64,000 nt of DNA from Spirometra erinaceieuropaei (lineage: Eukaryota; Platyhelminthes; Cestoda; Diphyllobothriidea; Diphyllobothriidae): NCBI GenBank assembly GCA_902702965.1, contig CACRXP010000018.1, forward strand, positions 1,005,388-1,069,387, in the 5' to 3' direction. Numbering within the stretch: position 1 is the stretch's first letter; the number at the start of each line of letters is the position of its first letter. Below the pieces are notes generated by a model. The model had not been told where the DNA came from, did no database searches, and worked only from the letters and a program-made list of their open reading frames with translations. Positions 48,340 through 58,574 of this stretch are shown here, in pieces. A program made the position numbers and the translations under genes.

Positions 48340-48900
48340 TAAGGGCTTTTCCAACTTCCGATGATGGCGACATATTTCTGTCGCAGGTGTCAAACCAGCA
48401 GGCGAATTCACGTGTATGTTTCACGAACTCCCCCCTCCTACGCTTGGGAGGTAAAGACTGACTCCCGTAGCAGACCACATCGATGTGTATTTACTCATTC
48501 ACTTGCTCCTGTGGAGCGGGATACATCGGCCGTACAACGAGGCGCCTGGACAAGAGAGTACGTGAACAAATACCGGCCTGGCCAGGCAGAGGTGGAAACA
48601 AATCGATTTCGAGTGCTATTCTCGCACAACTTGTCGATACTAATCACTGAGTCGATGTCAAAGAAACCTTCCAGATTGTCTACCGGGCACCTGCAAGCTT
48701 CTCCAGAGGCCTACGCCAACGGGTGCTAGCTACAGCCGAGGCACTGGCTGTGCGGCTAGCCAATCTGGTGCTGTTGTCAGAAGATGTTGACACAGGCGCT
48801 CTGTCTTCCGGGGCTAACGCCAACCCCAGATGATGATCGCACGTCGCCCCAACCTCCTGATGGCAATGATGTGTGCCCGACGTACCTGATTTAAAAACAT
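48340..48900 (+). mobile_element. PLE fragment with nearly open GIY-YIG frame
   Basis: From 48480 to the TGA at 48831-48833 one frame encodes the endonuclease and tail: MCIYSFTCSCGAGYIGRTTR, RLDKRVREQIPAWP, SSAILAQLVDTNH, stop (TGA 48648-48650), then VDVKETFQIVYRAPASF and RQRVLATAEALAVRLANLVL. The CxC pair, YIG core and following arginines are intact; only one stop interrupts it. Upstream (48360-48480) are decayed thumb/connector remnants (QTSRRIHVYVSRTPPSYAW). The 3' part is pyrimidine-rich as in PLE-1. It is closest to the PLE-1 lineage by motif. The longer frames at 48361-48729 and 48680-49006 are out-of-frame shadows of it. Confidence 0.8.
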
Positions 48901-49546
48901 AACTCACAGCATATGTCACCCCTCCCCCTCGCTCTCTTGACCTAATGACCATAACACGTCTCCCCATGCGGGTGGCGTGGGAACGCGTTAATAGCCCCTG
49001 AATCACTTTTAACCTCAGTTATGAAAGTGTTTTAGCCTGATGCGAGTTACCGAAAGCACGTTTGCCAAATTGACTTTTAAATTGATTTTTCTTCTTCAGT
49101 ATTGGGATGGATTTCGAGAGTCTTTCATAAAAAGAACAAAAGTATCGAATTAGACGAAGACACTTCGATGCCAAATCGTCTTTCCTAATTAATAAACACA
49201 TGTTTATGATGAGAAAATGAATGCAATAAAGTTTCAAAGCTAAATAAGTTCTGAGAGCATAGACAAGGGCAATTTACCCCGAGATATTGAGCATGATTTT
49301 ACTGAACAAGTTAAAATTCAGACCAATAAAATTTGTCGCTACTCGGTCCCAACGATCTTTCCTAACCCCACCTAAATATTCAACCTAGAAGCGGGCTGGT
49401 GTCTTCGTTTACGGTTAAATCAATTCGTTGTTAAAACCTCTGTTAGACACTGTAGCAGTCTAACCGCTAACAGGAAATAATCAGCACAAGGTAACAGATC
49501 CTATGTGGCACTGAAATAACAAGTACTAACTGATAAAAGTTGATCG
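48901..49546. other. Intergenic sequence
   Basis: Short minus frame 49019-49237 without motif; nothing else recognised. Confidence 0.4.
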
Positions 49547-49943
49547 GGCAACGGTATGAAGAAGGACCCCACTTAATTGTCACTAGACTATGGGTGTTGC
49601 CACACGAGATTTATGGTAAATGGAGTTTTTTGGATGGGGCAGCAAGTTAGACAGTAGGCTGACAAAATGAATGAAAATACAGAAATTGCCTGGATTGATG
49701 CCGAGACTCTTATCCTACGCTATTGCACGACAACGGAAACGAGAGTAGTAATTAAACAATAAACAAAAAGTAAATTTCAAAAAATAACGGATGTTGAGTC
49801 AAGTTGTGAGGTCGTGGGAAGTTATCGTTTTCGGCAGTGTAATTTCTGCAACGGCTTGCAAATTCATGCCAAGATAAGAACCCCATATGAAACGATCCAC
49901 AGTCTACTGACAGTTAAGTGGGACCCTTCTCTATACCGTTGCC
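49547..49943. repeat. MITE copy M2 (397 bp)
   Basis: Same family as 30903-31126. Left terminus GGCAACGGTATGAAGAAGGA, with CACTTAATTGTCACTAGACT; right terminus AGTCTACTGACAGTTAAGTG, ending CTATACCGTTGCC. Flanking 8-mers gttgatcg and tttgattc share TTGAT, so a decayed 8-bp duplication is possible. The interior is longer than M1 and AT-rich, without coding. Interior fragments (ggtaatgg/gtaaatgg and gatgcc-x-agac) are shared. Confidence 0.85.
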
Positions 49944-50934
49944 TTTGATTCAATAAAAGAAATTTAGCGCGCGGAAGTTTTTCCAATTACGTTGGTGCTG
50001 TGTGAAAAGCTATTAAGACCTTTCGTCCCCCCTCCCTCCGTCTTAAAATGTTGTTTACCTGTTATTTCTTGTCCAGAAGTGGAGACGTGACGAATTAGTT
50101 ATGTTTACATTGTTTTCATGTTTGGGCTAACAGAGGAGCGAACAGGAAAGCAGAGTATTCCACATCGACTAACACATACGTCTGGTCTGAATTCGTCCTA
50201 TAGATTTGAATACACATGTACCTTCTGGCTAGAATTGACCCAGCTGATGATTTCGCCTATCGCCAACTCCATATTCTGCGATGGCTGTCTAAGAACGACG
50301 CGCGTCTCGTGGTTCGGCAATCTTTTCTGTCAACGAGTAATGATTAACCTTTTAAATCCTCGGTGGTTTTCATGAGAGCGGAAAAAAGGAGAAGTGGAGG
50401 GGAGAAGGCAGGAAGGAGAGCGAATCTCTACCTGACTGGTGTTCTCAATGGCCGATTAACTTAATAAATGTCTATCCGGCCATCTTCGACTGAGGTGGCA
50501 CATGCCGCTCAGTGAAATAGTCGACAGGTCCTTTAGTAATCAGGTTCCACGTTGATACAGGAGCTATTGGTTTTACGATGGTTGCATCTCGCCTTCTCCA
50601 TTCTCATGCTTGCGACGTCAAGGCATGAAGGCATCCCATAACTTAGCAGATTGCTCCGATAGTGCCATTTTCTATTTGCTTATTTAGGTGGGCCTATTGT
50701 GAAATTCAAAAATGACCGGTTCGCTGGTTCAACCATTCGTGAGGCAATTGCCAGAAAAAATGATTAGATTACTCTTTATTTGCTACAACAATATCAATGA
50801 TAGGGCGATACGATGCTCAACTTCTTTCCGAGTGACTTGGCGAATGGAAGCGGAAATTCTAAGAAACAGATATTGACCCATTGAAGATAAAAGTCTGTTT
50901 TGAACAGCGAAACATACTGGTGAAACCTGTCTCA
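49944..50934. other. Intergenic sequence
   Basis: Frame 50118-50375 (plus, 85 codons) unrecognised. Minus strand 50890-50800 reads LFLRISASIRQVTRKEVEHR, loosely like the 'YLG...E...RI' segment of LINE RTs, too weak to call. Confidence 0.35.
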
Positions 50935-51110
50935 ATACTACTAATACTACTATCACCGTTGTTATTATGACGAATACTAATTCGATCACCACCACCCCCA
51001 CCACCACCACCACAACCACCATCACTGCTGCTGCTGCTGCCGTTATTGCTGCTGTTATTGTCGCTACCACTGCTAATGTCGCGACTGTCACCATGGCTAC
51101 AGCTACCATT
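50935..51110. repeat. Trinucleotide-derived low-complexity tract
   Basis: Degenerate triplet repeats: (act)n, then (cac)n with caccaccaccaccacaacca, then (ctg)n with ctgctgctgctgctgccg, changing to gct/gtt units. Frames over it on both strands (50783-51109 and 50967-51218) are Thr/Ala/Val repeats generated by the tract. Confidence 0.85.
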
Positions 51111-51881
51111 TATGGGATAACTTTAGAAATACGATATCAGGATACTCTTTATTTACATTTCTTTCATTTGAATAGTGCCTGCGCTGCTTTGTTAGTCGTG
51201 CAGAACAGCTTACAGTGAGCAGTGGATCCTGCGTACATGTGCTGAATGTTTACTATTTTCTCAGTACTGGGGTCATTTCTAGAAGCAAGGATTTCAGCGT
51301 CCATGAGCGAGTTGTCCAGTGTTCCGTTGGCAAATTCAACAACTCTGTCTTATCATCTCTATTTGCGTGCTCATTCAAGAGTTTTGCCGTCCGCTATTTG
51401 CCCATCCCACATAGATGGCACCGCAGAAGGGACGGTGGATGCGAACCGCTAGAGCAATAAAAATGGAATTGATATGATTGTCCCTTCCCAATGGGACTAA
51501 ATAAATTTAATTTGACTTATGGGAATTAGGAAGTGCCGATTTTCCTAGTTACATTGACGCAGCATAAGAGTGCTACTTTAGCTAGCCTAACCTATCCGTA
51601 GTTAGAGGAAGCGATAGATTTGATTGAAAGGACTGTGTGGGTATTATGATGCGTCGCTTCCTTTTCAGCATGTACCTGATTAAATAAACTTTGTTTGAAA
51701 AGAACAATCTCCTTACAAAGTACGCGAATCAATGATGTTGGTGTCAATTGGTCTTGGCTTTTCTTTTCAAAAATTCTCGATGCTCTGCTGTGAATTTCAG
51801 CAAGTCTTTAAAATTAATCCTCCCACACAGCACGTTTATTTCTATCGACGGTCAACATGCATTACCTTCTAACCTTCTTTA
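51111..51881. other. Intergenic sequence
   Basis: Short frames at 51215-51460 only. AATAAA-like sites at 51456 and 51498 but no gene to attach them to. Confidence 0.35.
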
Positions 51882-52866
51882 GGTAGATGTGCTAACACAT
51901 GAAATGTTAACCGAAATTATAAAGTGCGTTCTCGAGTCAAAATGACTACCTAAGTAGAATTGTCATATTATTTACCTATACCATAATATCATGATAATTA
52001 AGTTCCTCCAAGATGCTAGTTTTTGAACGTTTTTTTCCGGCCGTCTGCAAGTGTTGCATTCTGTAGAAATTGACTACATATATAAAGAAAAATTTTCTCA
52101 TCGATTTTCGACGCTCTTATAAATTCAAATATTTTTTAGCGACAATGTACATGAAATGTTCATTCTTTTACTCTTTTGGAAGAAAAGTAAATTTTCTTCA
52201 AATGTTATACTTTAAGGAAAGGCAAATTCGATCTTCAAAAGCTTTTTAAGTTCCCGAATGATTTTAAACCCGGCCTGCCGCCACATTTGCACTCAGGGTT
52301 TCCAAACTACAAGCTGTATATTTTCTGTGTATGGAAAACCATGCATTTCTAAACGATATTAAAGGATGACTATATGGGGTTCATAAAATTCAACAGCAGA
52401 TTTGAGCCATATAGTAAATTTTATAAGCAACGTTAGTAAAGGAATAGGCAAGAAGTTTTATGAAAGGGCATTTTATGGTCGTAAACAGTCCCATAATTAC
52501 AAATCTTTTTAAAACTGCATTTTGTCCTTCCCTCAATTACACGATTTGAAGAAAAGGTAATTTTCTACCAAGCGAGTAAAAGACTGCATATTTTACGCAT
52601 ATTTTTCACAAAATATATTTAAATTTATAAGAGCGTTGAAAACCAACGAAAACATTTTATACTACATATGTCGTCATTTTTTACCGAGCGTAATTTTAGC
52701 AGGCGGCCAAAAGGAACTTCGTCCGCCATCCTAAAGTTACTGAATTATTATAGGATTATGCTGCAAGGTGATTAACATAACAACCCCACTTAAGTAATCT
52801 TTTTGAGTCGAAAACGTACTTCAGAATTTCGGTTATCATTTCTCGAGTTAGTACAGCTACTGTATA
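51882..52866. repeat. Foldback element copy E (reverse orientation)
   Basis: About 980 bp; left GGTAGATGTGCTAACACATG (51882), right GTTAGTACAGCTACTG then TA (52862-52866). The centre is reversed relative to copies C and D: gcactcagggtttccaaact (about 52290) is the complement of the shared central block. The arms are more diverged than in copy C. Its right end lies about 0.5 kb downstream of the BK channel stop codon. Confidence 0.85.
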
Positions 52867-53388
52867 TCTCTTCTGGCCATCTTTTAGGGCATTCCAATGT
52901 TATGAAACCGAAGCATGCCTTTACTGAGAACTGCTCTACCGGTGTGCTTCATGTAGCAAATGCAAATGAAAATTATTTGCCCATATATTTACTCATAAAA
53001 CAAATTCATTTTGTAATTTAGCTGAAGGAACATAAGTATTAAAATGTCCGGTTGCCCTCTGAGCGCTGAGAGGAAGAGAAGGCGGACAGATGAAAGGGAG
53101 GAGAGAGTGGTGGAAGAAAAATGGAATGTCTGGAGACTGGAATTCGGCAGTTCATACTGCTACCTAAACAAGCAGTGCAGCTAAAGTATATTTTTAGACT
53201 GGACCAAGTTTTATGACCACTGGAAGCGAGAAAGAGAGATAGAGAGAAATGGGAGCACCTGCCTACCCTACATGCGTAGGATAATGGCACAGTAGTAACA
53301 AAGGCAAACTATCTTCTCGGTTTTCATGAATGCCTCAAGAAAGGAAATGTCGATTGCAGGGGAACGGGCTTAAACGATCCCACGGCAG
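52867..53388. other. Probable 3' flank of the BK channel gene
   Basis: Sequence between foldback E and the channel stop codon. It would hold the 3' untranslated region on the minus strand; no clear AATAAA was seen in that orientation. The overlapping frame 53039-53290 (minus) is not recognised. Confidence 0.4.
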
Positions 53389-55206
53389 TCAAATCATCTT
53401 TACTACACTCGGTTTAAGATTGTGTTGGAAGGGAACGAGGCAGAAAATCCAGTCAGTAGGATAGATTGGCAGGTTAGGTGGGGGATTGGTGATGACAAAG
53501 CGCCGGTGGTGTTCACTTGACGCATACTTTTCAGGATCCCTGTCCTTTAGTTTGTGCGAGCAAAGCAACCTGTAGATGCCAATTATGAGAATTCCGTAAT
53601 TTCTTAGTGTGTGTAGAAACAGCTGCTCATAAACTGAACCTTCAGTAGTAAATCTACTAAATGCCTCTCCAGTAAGAGCTAGTTGAGCCACCCGACATCG
53701 ATCTCTGCAGCCAAGACTATTGAGACTTGAGTTTCCACCGCGCATACCCATTCCGTCGGACAGCATTTTCTCCAGGTAGGGTGTTGAACCACCAGTTACC
53801 AGGGACCGGATCAATGTTAGGGCGCTTTCATTAAAGTAGGCCGTGCTCATCAGCGAGTCAAGTACGCTGACTGTGAAAGCCGTGCCACAGGCGAAGGGCT
53901 GTGTCATAAAGAGCTCTCCTGACCCATCGTCCTCATCCTCCTGATCTAAAAATTGTACGTTCATGTCAAAAGAGAGCTCGGTAGCCATGGGAATGGTGTG
54001 TCCAGTGGAGGAGACGAAGCGCGGGGGTCGATTGAACGTGACTTGTGACTCTGCCTCGGCCGGCAAAAGACTGGCCGATCCGGATTTCTGAAAGAGATGC
54101 TGAACCAAGTTACGATTGCGCTGGAGACTGTTAAAATCGACCGGTCGTGTCTGACTTGTGGATGTGGAGCCTATCGAGCCACTACCACATGTGACGTTCA
54201 GTCCTGATGGATTTTCTGTCCGTCTTGTCTCGACAGAAGGCATTCGGCTTTGATTGAGTTCCTCCAGAGAATAGTTATCGTTAAAATCCATTGCCTTTAC
54301 GTTAAGCGAACAAAGAATGGCTTCCTTATCGACCAACGTGAGGTCTTCTTTCGTACTGTCGCTCTTTGACGACAGAATTACACACATTGATGCAAAATTG
54401 ATTTTTGCTGCCCTTAGGTTAGCGCGGCTAAGTGGAGACCCCGGCAATACCCAGATATTGGGGAAATTCGAGAGTGTTTTCCACTCGCGTTTGATGTACT
54501 CCAGATTTCCCAGTAGGATCACTGTTTTTACTTCGGCAGAGTGGAGATTGCTGGCGCGTAAAGGCATTATGAAGCTGCGTAGACCAATAAGGGGGCTGCG
54601 GTGGTCTGCAAAGAGGCATACAACAATGTGATCGGAGAATGTTAGGTTGCTTGGCTGGTCCGCATCTAACAGACACTTTTGTAGTGGTTGTTCGGGGCAC
54701 CAATGGAACATGCCTGTGCAGTCAAAGCGGCAGGCTTTTTGCTCATTGAGCGCGGCCTTCACCGTGGCCAGCATGTCTAGCGGAAGGTTCTCCAGGGTTG
54801 TTCGCATGCTGCTTTGACAGGGGCTGTTGGCGCGACGCGAACTCCGAGTTTTGTCTCTCTTCGCTTGGCTATCAGCACCCTGGTGTGAGTTACGGAGGTA
54901 CATGTGGGCAGAGACTGTGTTAGCGCCGGCCGTGGTCGAATTGACGACCGAGATAAGACGGCGATTCTTCATTCCGGTCTCCATCACCACAGGAGATAAG
55001 AAGGAGGGATGAAAAACATTGTCCAACAAAGGCGTTTCGACAGCGGAGACCGATATCCGACTCCTTTCGGCCGCCATAGCTGCCCGATGGACCTTGGAGC
55101 AGGCACACTGTTTTATCTGTCTCATCTCGGAGATGTTTCCATGACAACGAGGACAGTAAAAGGACGCTCGCTTCGCCTCTTCAGCTGACTGGGCAATGAA
55201 GAAACC
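53389..55206 (-). CDS. BK-type (Slo1) Ca2+-activated K+ channel, C-terminal exon
   Basis: A single open exon of 1,818 nt encoding about 605 residues of the cytoplasmic gating region of a large-conductance potassium channel, a plasma-membrane tetramer opened by voltage and calcium. It begins after CCCAG (acceptor AG at 55207-55208) with GFFIAQSAEEAKRASFYCPR, the end of RCK1. It continues with the FDCTGMFHWCPEQPLQKC linker, then RCK2 (DHIVVCLFADHRSPLIGLRS, NLEYIKREWKTLSNFPNIWV and VILSSKSD). After an insertion rich in Ser/Asn/Arg comes the calcium bowl, NVQFLDQEDEDDGSGELFMT (about 53917-53965), then FACGTAFTVSVLDSLMSTAY, RDRCRVAQLAL, RRFVITNPPPNL and DWIFCLVPFQHN, ending at TGA. The first in-frame ATG (55125) is internal to the protein and not a start. 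Pore and voltage-sensor exons are not in the window. Intact throughout, hence probably functional. Confidence 0.95.
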   Translation of the reverse strand, partial: GFFIAQSAEEAKRASFYCPRCHGNISEMRQIKQCACSKVHRAAMAAERSRISVSAVETPLLDNVFHPSFLSPVVMETGMKNRRLISVVNSTTAGANTVSAHMYLRNSHQGADSQAKRDKTRSSRRANSPCQSSMRTTLENLPLDMLATVKAALNEQKACRFDCTGMFHWCPEQPLQKCLLDADQPSNLTFSDHIVVCLFADHRSPLIGLRSFIMPLRASNLHSAEVKTVILLGNLEYIKREWKTLSNFPNIWVLPGSPLSRANLRAAKINFASMCVILSSKSDSTKEDLTLVDKEAILCSLNVKAMDFNDNYSLEELNQSRMPSVETRRTENPSGLNVTCGSGSIGSTSTSQTRPVDFNSLQRNRNLVQHLFQKSGSASLLPAEAESQVTFNRPPRFVSSTGHTIPMATELSFDMNVQFLDQEDEDDGSGELFMTQPFACGTAFTVSVLDSLMSTAYFNESALTLIRSLVTGGSTPYLEKMLSDGMGMRGGNSSLNSLGCRDRCRVAQLALTGEAFSRFTTEGSVYEQLFLHTLRNYGILIIGIYRLLCSHKLKDRDPEKYASSEHHRRFVITNPPPNLPIYPTDWIFCLVPFQHNLKPSVVKMI

Positions 55207-55230
55207 CTGGGTACTTGAAGTTATTATAAT
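55207..55230 (-). promoter_or_regulatory. Splice acceptor of the BK exon
   Basis: On the minus strand, ataacttcaagtacccag precedes GGTTTCTTCATTGCC, where channel similarity (GFFIA) starts in frame. The pyrimidine tract is weak. Upstream of it the frame has no channel similarity. Confidence 0.7.
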
Positions 55231-56550
55231 ATTGTTCTAAAATTGAAGAAAAAAAAACCACAATTTTTCGGGTTACCGTACTCCAAATTGCAATTCATAA
55301 GAAATTATAATAAAAACGGAAGCGATGAGAAAGAAAGTGTTTTTGCCTTTTCCACTTAATTATCCCGTAGCCGAAGTAATAATTACCTCAAAGCTGAGTA
55401 GTATGATAACTGAGTATGGTTCCGTGACGCTCGGTCTTGATGTTTACATTTCAAGCCATCGTCGACTGTTTTTAGGTTGTGGAACTGTCCCGTACGTATT
55501 TAAGCCTTGAAGTCGCTGCCGATTTGAAAGACAGGGCCTCGGGAAATCTCGTAGGTTTTGAGTAATCAAGGGGGTCAATAAAGAGAAAGTATGTATTTGG
55601 GTGCTTTAGTTCTGATCTTTTAAAATTTCCTGAATAACTTTTTCCCAGCCTGATTCGTTCCTCCGTTCAACGAGGCTACTGTTCTAAAAGACCATTTTAA
55701 AATGGGATTCCTTTGTACTAGCCAGATGAATAATTCAAAAAGTTCTGTAAGGGAAGCCTCGTCGATCTGAATTTAGGACAGGACATGCTCGCACCTTCAA
55801 CAATATTCCCAAGCATGTATTAAAATTGCCGTCTTCCACGTTTACAGGTTTGGTTTCCAAACCGGGAAAGAGAACGTTGGAGGGAGAAGGGAAGAGAAAA
55901 TAACATTTCATACGCTGCTCTGAAATTTAGTCCCAGTGTAGTTGCAGGCAAGCCTTCTTGCAAGGAGATGGGGCACATTTTGGCTGCAATGATAGCTGGT
56001 GCACCATAACCACCAACAATTCTGTGTTTACTTGTGTTTTGGAAAGGGGACACATACCATTAAGGTTGTTTTCGGTGCGGTAATTTTGAAGTATGGGACC
56101 AAAGGCAGTGCGATCTGGTAACCCGCCAACGCGCAGGTGGCATCTAGGTCGAGTAAAACGTGTACACTCGTCCTCGAAATATGCCGGCGTTAGGTAAATA
56201 AAGTGCCATTGATGTATGAATTAGCCGCGGCGTAACGTCCGAGAATGGACTGACCACGTAGCATTCGTTGATAATACCGACCGACTACCAGTCAGCGGCG
56301 ACGGGTTAGATAAGGACTGGGATCCAAAAGATACTACACACTGATATCAGTACCAATTATTCTATCCATTTCCGAAATTATATTAAGTAGGGGTAGCCTT
56401 CTGCACAATCCTATCAGACTTCCGTATTTACACGAAAAAAATTTTTAAGACGGACTATGTTGGATCTTCCAGCGCTCCGTCTTTCAACTAAATTATGAAA
56501 CTTTGTCGTCCAAACAGGAAACATATCTCAAAGCCGCATTTAAACGGTGG
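55231..56550. other. BK intron or intergenic sequence
   Basis: No further channel exon recognised. Frame 55820-56053 (minus, PISLQEGLPATTLGLNFRAA...) was compared with channel regions by eye and does not fit. Frame 55325-55510 (plus) is unrecognised. Confidence 0.4.
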
Positions 56551-56554
56551 TCAT

Positions 56555-56674
56555 TTTAGGTCCCAGTCACTGTGGTCTTTGTCGGTAATGTAATTTTGTC
56601 TCGAGTGAGAGAGCCGTAAAGCGCAAGGGGACAAGTGAGTTCCGTAGCGCGATCGGTGAGCGTCCCTCTCTCAC
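56555..56674 (+). repeat. SINE copy S7 fragment
   Basis: Plus strand shows the 3' half of the SINE in forward orientation: gtctttgtcggtaatgtaat, a gagagagccg-containing block, gacaagtgagttccgtagcg and cgatcggtgagcgtccctc, then directly a (TA) tract. The tRNA-like half is absent. Confidence 0.65.
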
Positions 56675-56679
56675 ATATA

Positions 56680-56722
<43 letters not shown>

Positions 56723-56748
56723 GCATATATATATACATATATATATAT
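56675..56748. repeat. (TA)n microsatellite
   Basis: About 70 bp of TA units with a few GC/CA interruptions, between the SINE 3' end and a PLE inverted arm. Frames that read IYIYIY across it are artefacts. Confidence 0.95.
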
Positions 56749-56925
56749 TCGAGGATGGAATTCTTTGGGAAAGGGTACAATTTATTGTGTAAAGTTTGAG
56801 ACTGGTTCTCCAGCTCGTCTTCAGACAACGTGTGTGCAAAAGCAATTAACTTCTAGACCAAGTCTGACAAAAGAATTCTATGATTGGTTAAGGTCATCTT
56901 CTCGGGATTAGTTGAGTCAGTTTGA

Positions 56926-57560
56926 ATCTGTCCGGTTTCCTGGCAGAGGCCGTACTGCAGAAATTAGAATGCATAGCCCCTCCCATAGGCAATCCAAACC
57001 ATTGGCCGCGGTACGCAGATGACACTTTTTTTCATCGTCACGAAAGATCGGTTGAATCTGCTCCACACTAATATTAACTTTATCTTTTCAGGAATTACGT
57101 TTGCTTTCGAAACAGAAGCTGATGGACAACTTCCATTCCTGGATCTCCTTATACGCCAAAAAACCCATGGATTACTTCATACGTCAGTTTATCGCAAAGA
57201 GGCGTATTCAGAGGTCATCCTGCATTTTGAGAGTAACCACCCTGTCTCTCACAAACGAAATGCAGTCTACAGCCTTCCGAATCGAGCTAAAACCCACTGC
57301 TCTCATGAAACAAGTTATCGTGCAGAAATGAAATACCCCCACAAACTGTTCTCCCAAAAGAGGTACCCGCATGACTTTATACGTCAATGCATGAGGCAAC
57401 AGCAACTCAATGGAAAAAGTATTTCCAAAGCTACGGCCGCTCGGACACCTAAACCAACCACCTGGAGAACTCTTCCATACGGGAAAAAATGTATCTGAAT
57501 TAATCGAAAGACAAGTGAAAAAGTGCCAGATACACGTAGCACACCAGCCACAACTACCTT
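56926..57560 (+). pseudogene. PLE-4 reverse transcriptase C-terminal half
   Basis: Starts SGFLAEAVLQKLECIAPPIG and WPRYADD, the catalytic box with both aspartates. Immediately after it a run of seven T (57026-57032) shifts the frame by one; six T would restore DTFFIVTKDRLNLL. The second frame (57019-57498, 160 codons) holds GITFAFETEADGQLPFLDLL, LLHTSVYRKEAYSEVILHFE, NHPVSHKRNAVYSLPNRAKT and FIRQCMRQQQLNGKS. A second shift near 57450-57480 moves to a frame with GKNVSELIERQVKKCQIHVA, and a third near 57550 to the endonuclease frame. Otherwise well conserved, so decay is recent. Confidence 0.85.
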
Positions 57561-57960
57561 ACGCACACAGCTTATACACCCTAAGGACCGAGTTAGCTAC
57601 CTCAAAAGAAAGGGTGTTGTCTACAAAATCCCATGTTCTAGTTGTGATGTCGTTTATTGTGGCCAAGCTGGGAAATCTGTCTCTACGCGTATACATAAGC
57701 ATTACTTAGCGGTTAAGAGACGCGGCCATCTATCCCAGGTGGCCATGCACACATTGGGCACTGGACAAAAATTTGTATGGAAAAACACTTGCATTGCTGG
57801 TGCCTGCCCAATAAGGAATGGCCGCGCATTCCTTGAGGCAATGCACTCAGATGGGGCATGCATCAACCGGAATATCGATTTAAATGGCACATACGAAATC
57901 GTTAAGGACAGATTCGAACTGACTCAACTAATCCGAGAAGATGACCTTAAGCAATCATAG
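57523..57960 (+). CDS. PLE-4 GIY-YIG endonuclease domain
   Basis: Open frame of 145 codons; meaningful from about residue 10 (TTLRTQLIHPKDRVSYLKRK), where a frameshift joins it to the connector. The GIY-YIG core follows: GVVYKIPCSSCDVVYCGQAG, with the CxxC pair, tyrosine and YCGQ in place of YIG. Then KSVSTRIHKHYLAVKRRGHL, with arginine and histidine positions, and VAMHTLGTGQKF. The acidic helix reads FLEAMHSDGACINRNIDLNG. The domain would nick DNA for target-primed reverse transcription. The YIG-to-YCG variant recurs in the PLE at 63.4 kb (TYCGM), so it may be a subfamily feature and not damage. Confidence 0.8.
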   Translation: MPDTRSTPATTTLRTQLIHPKDRVSYLKRKGVVYKIPCSSCDVVYCGQAGKSVSTRIHKHYLAVKRRGHLSQVAMHTLGTGQKFVWKNTCIAGACPIRNGRAFLEAMHSDGACINRNIDLNGTYEIVKDRFELTQLIREDDLKQS

Positions 57961-58189
57961 AATCCTTTTGTCAGACTCGGTATAGAAGTTAATTGTTTTT
58001 GCACCCCCGTTGTTTGAAGACGAGCTGTGGGGCCAGTCTCGAAAATTTTATCAATAAATTTTACATTGTGTCGAAGAATTCCACCCTCTGAATTATATCT
58101 CTTGGGATGCCTGTTTTTCAATTTATATATATATATATGTTATATCGTATTATATATATGTTATATATGCCCATGCATATACAGCACGG

Positions 58190-58560
58190 GAGAGGTAACG
58201 ACAGAGAATGGTGGCCATTTGATGCAGTACTGTCCTAGGCTTATTTTGTGTCTATTTAGTCAGTCATAACTCTGACCACCAGCCGGGACCAGAAGCACAA
58301 ATATGCGCTCGTACGGGACGCGGAGTGTCCACTGGCGAAGTGCAACAGATGGATCACAAGCATTTTATGGGAAAAAATTTCATAAGCGCCTTACCACACG
58401 CCGTCCTCTACCGTTGAATATCGGTATTTATTTGATCAACAATGGGCACGCCTTGATCCACTAATTTCCTGAGACAAACAAGTTCCGCATGCCTGAGTGA
58501 AGGTGGAATGACCCCGTAACAGTGCTGTATCTTTTTACCCCAGTTCTCTGTCACGTCCCC
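58190..58560. repeat. Repeat X, second copy
   Basis: Counterpart of 24580-24840: acagatggatcacaagcatt (58327), tcggtatttatttgatcaac, then gatccactaatttcctgaga (58455) and aacaagttccgcatgcctga. Again upstream of a plus-strand PLE. Confidence 0.6.
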
Positions 58561-58574
58561 TGTGCTATAATTGT

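Larger units (their letters stand above)
56749..58100 (+). mobile_element. PLE-4: truncated PLE flanked by inverted copies of its own 3' end
   Basis: Plus-strand PLE starting in the RT palm. Its 3' end (57904-58093) is present in inverted form at 56751-56931 directly in front of the RT, for example gattagttgagtcag (about 56906) versus ctgactcaactaatc (57919). The palm begins right at the end of the left arm: SGFLAEAVLQKLE, then RYADD (57009-57023). The coding continues through the thumb and GIY-YIG domain to TAG at 57958-57960 in three frames. Left flank (TA)n, right flank (TA)-rich 58118-58160. Confidence 0.88.

Noticed and set aside
50783..51218. Ala/Val- and Thr-rich frames as secreted or mucin-like proteins
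   Set aside because: They are produced by the trinucleotide tract at 50935-51110.
51215..51460. LINE reverse-transcriptase C-terminus (also 50800-50890 minus)
   Set aside because: Only a loose 'RISAS' similarity between two short frames; no RT motif.
55820..56053. Further BK channel exon upstream of the main exon
   Set aside because: The translation (PISLQEGLPATTLGLNFRAA…) does not fit the RCK1 region that should precede GFFIA.
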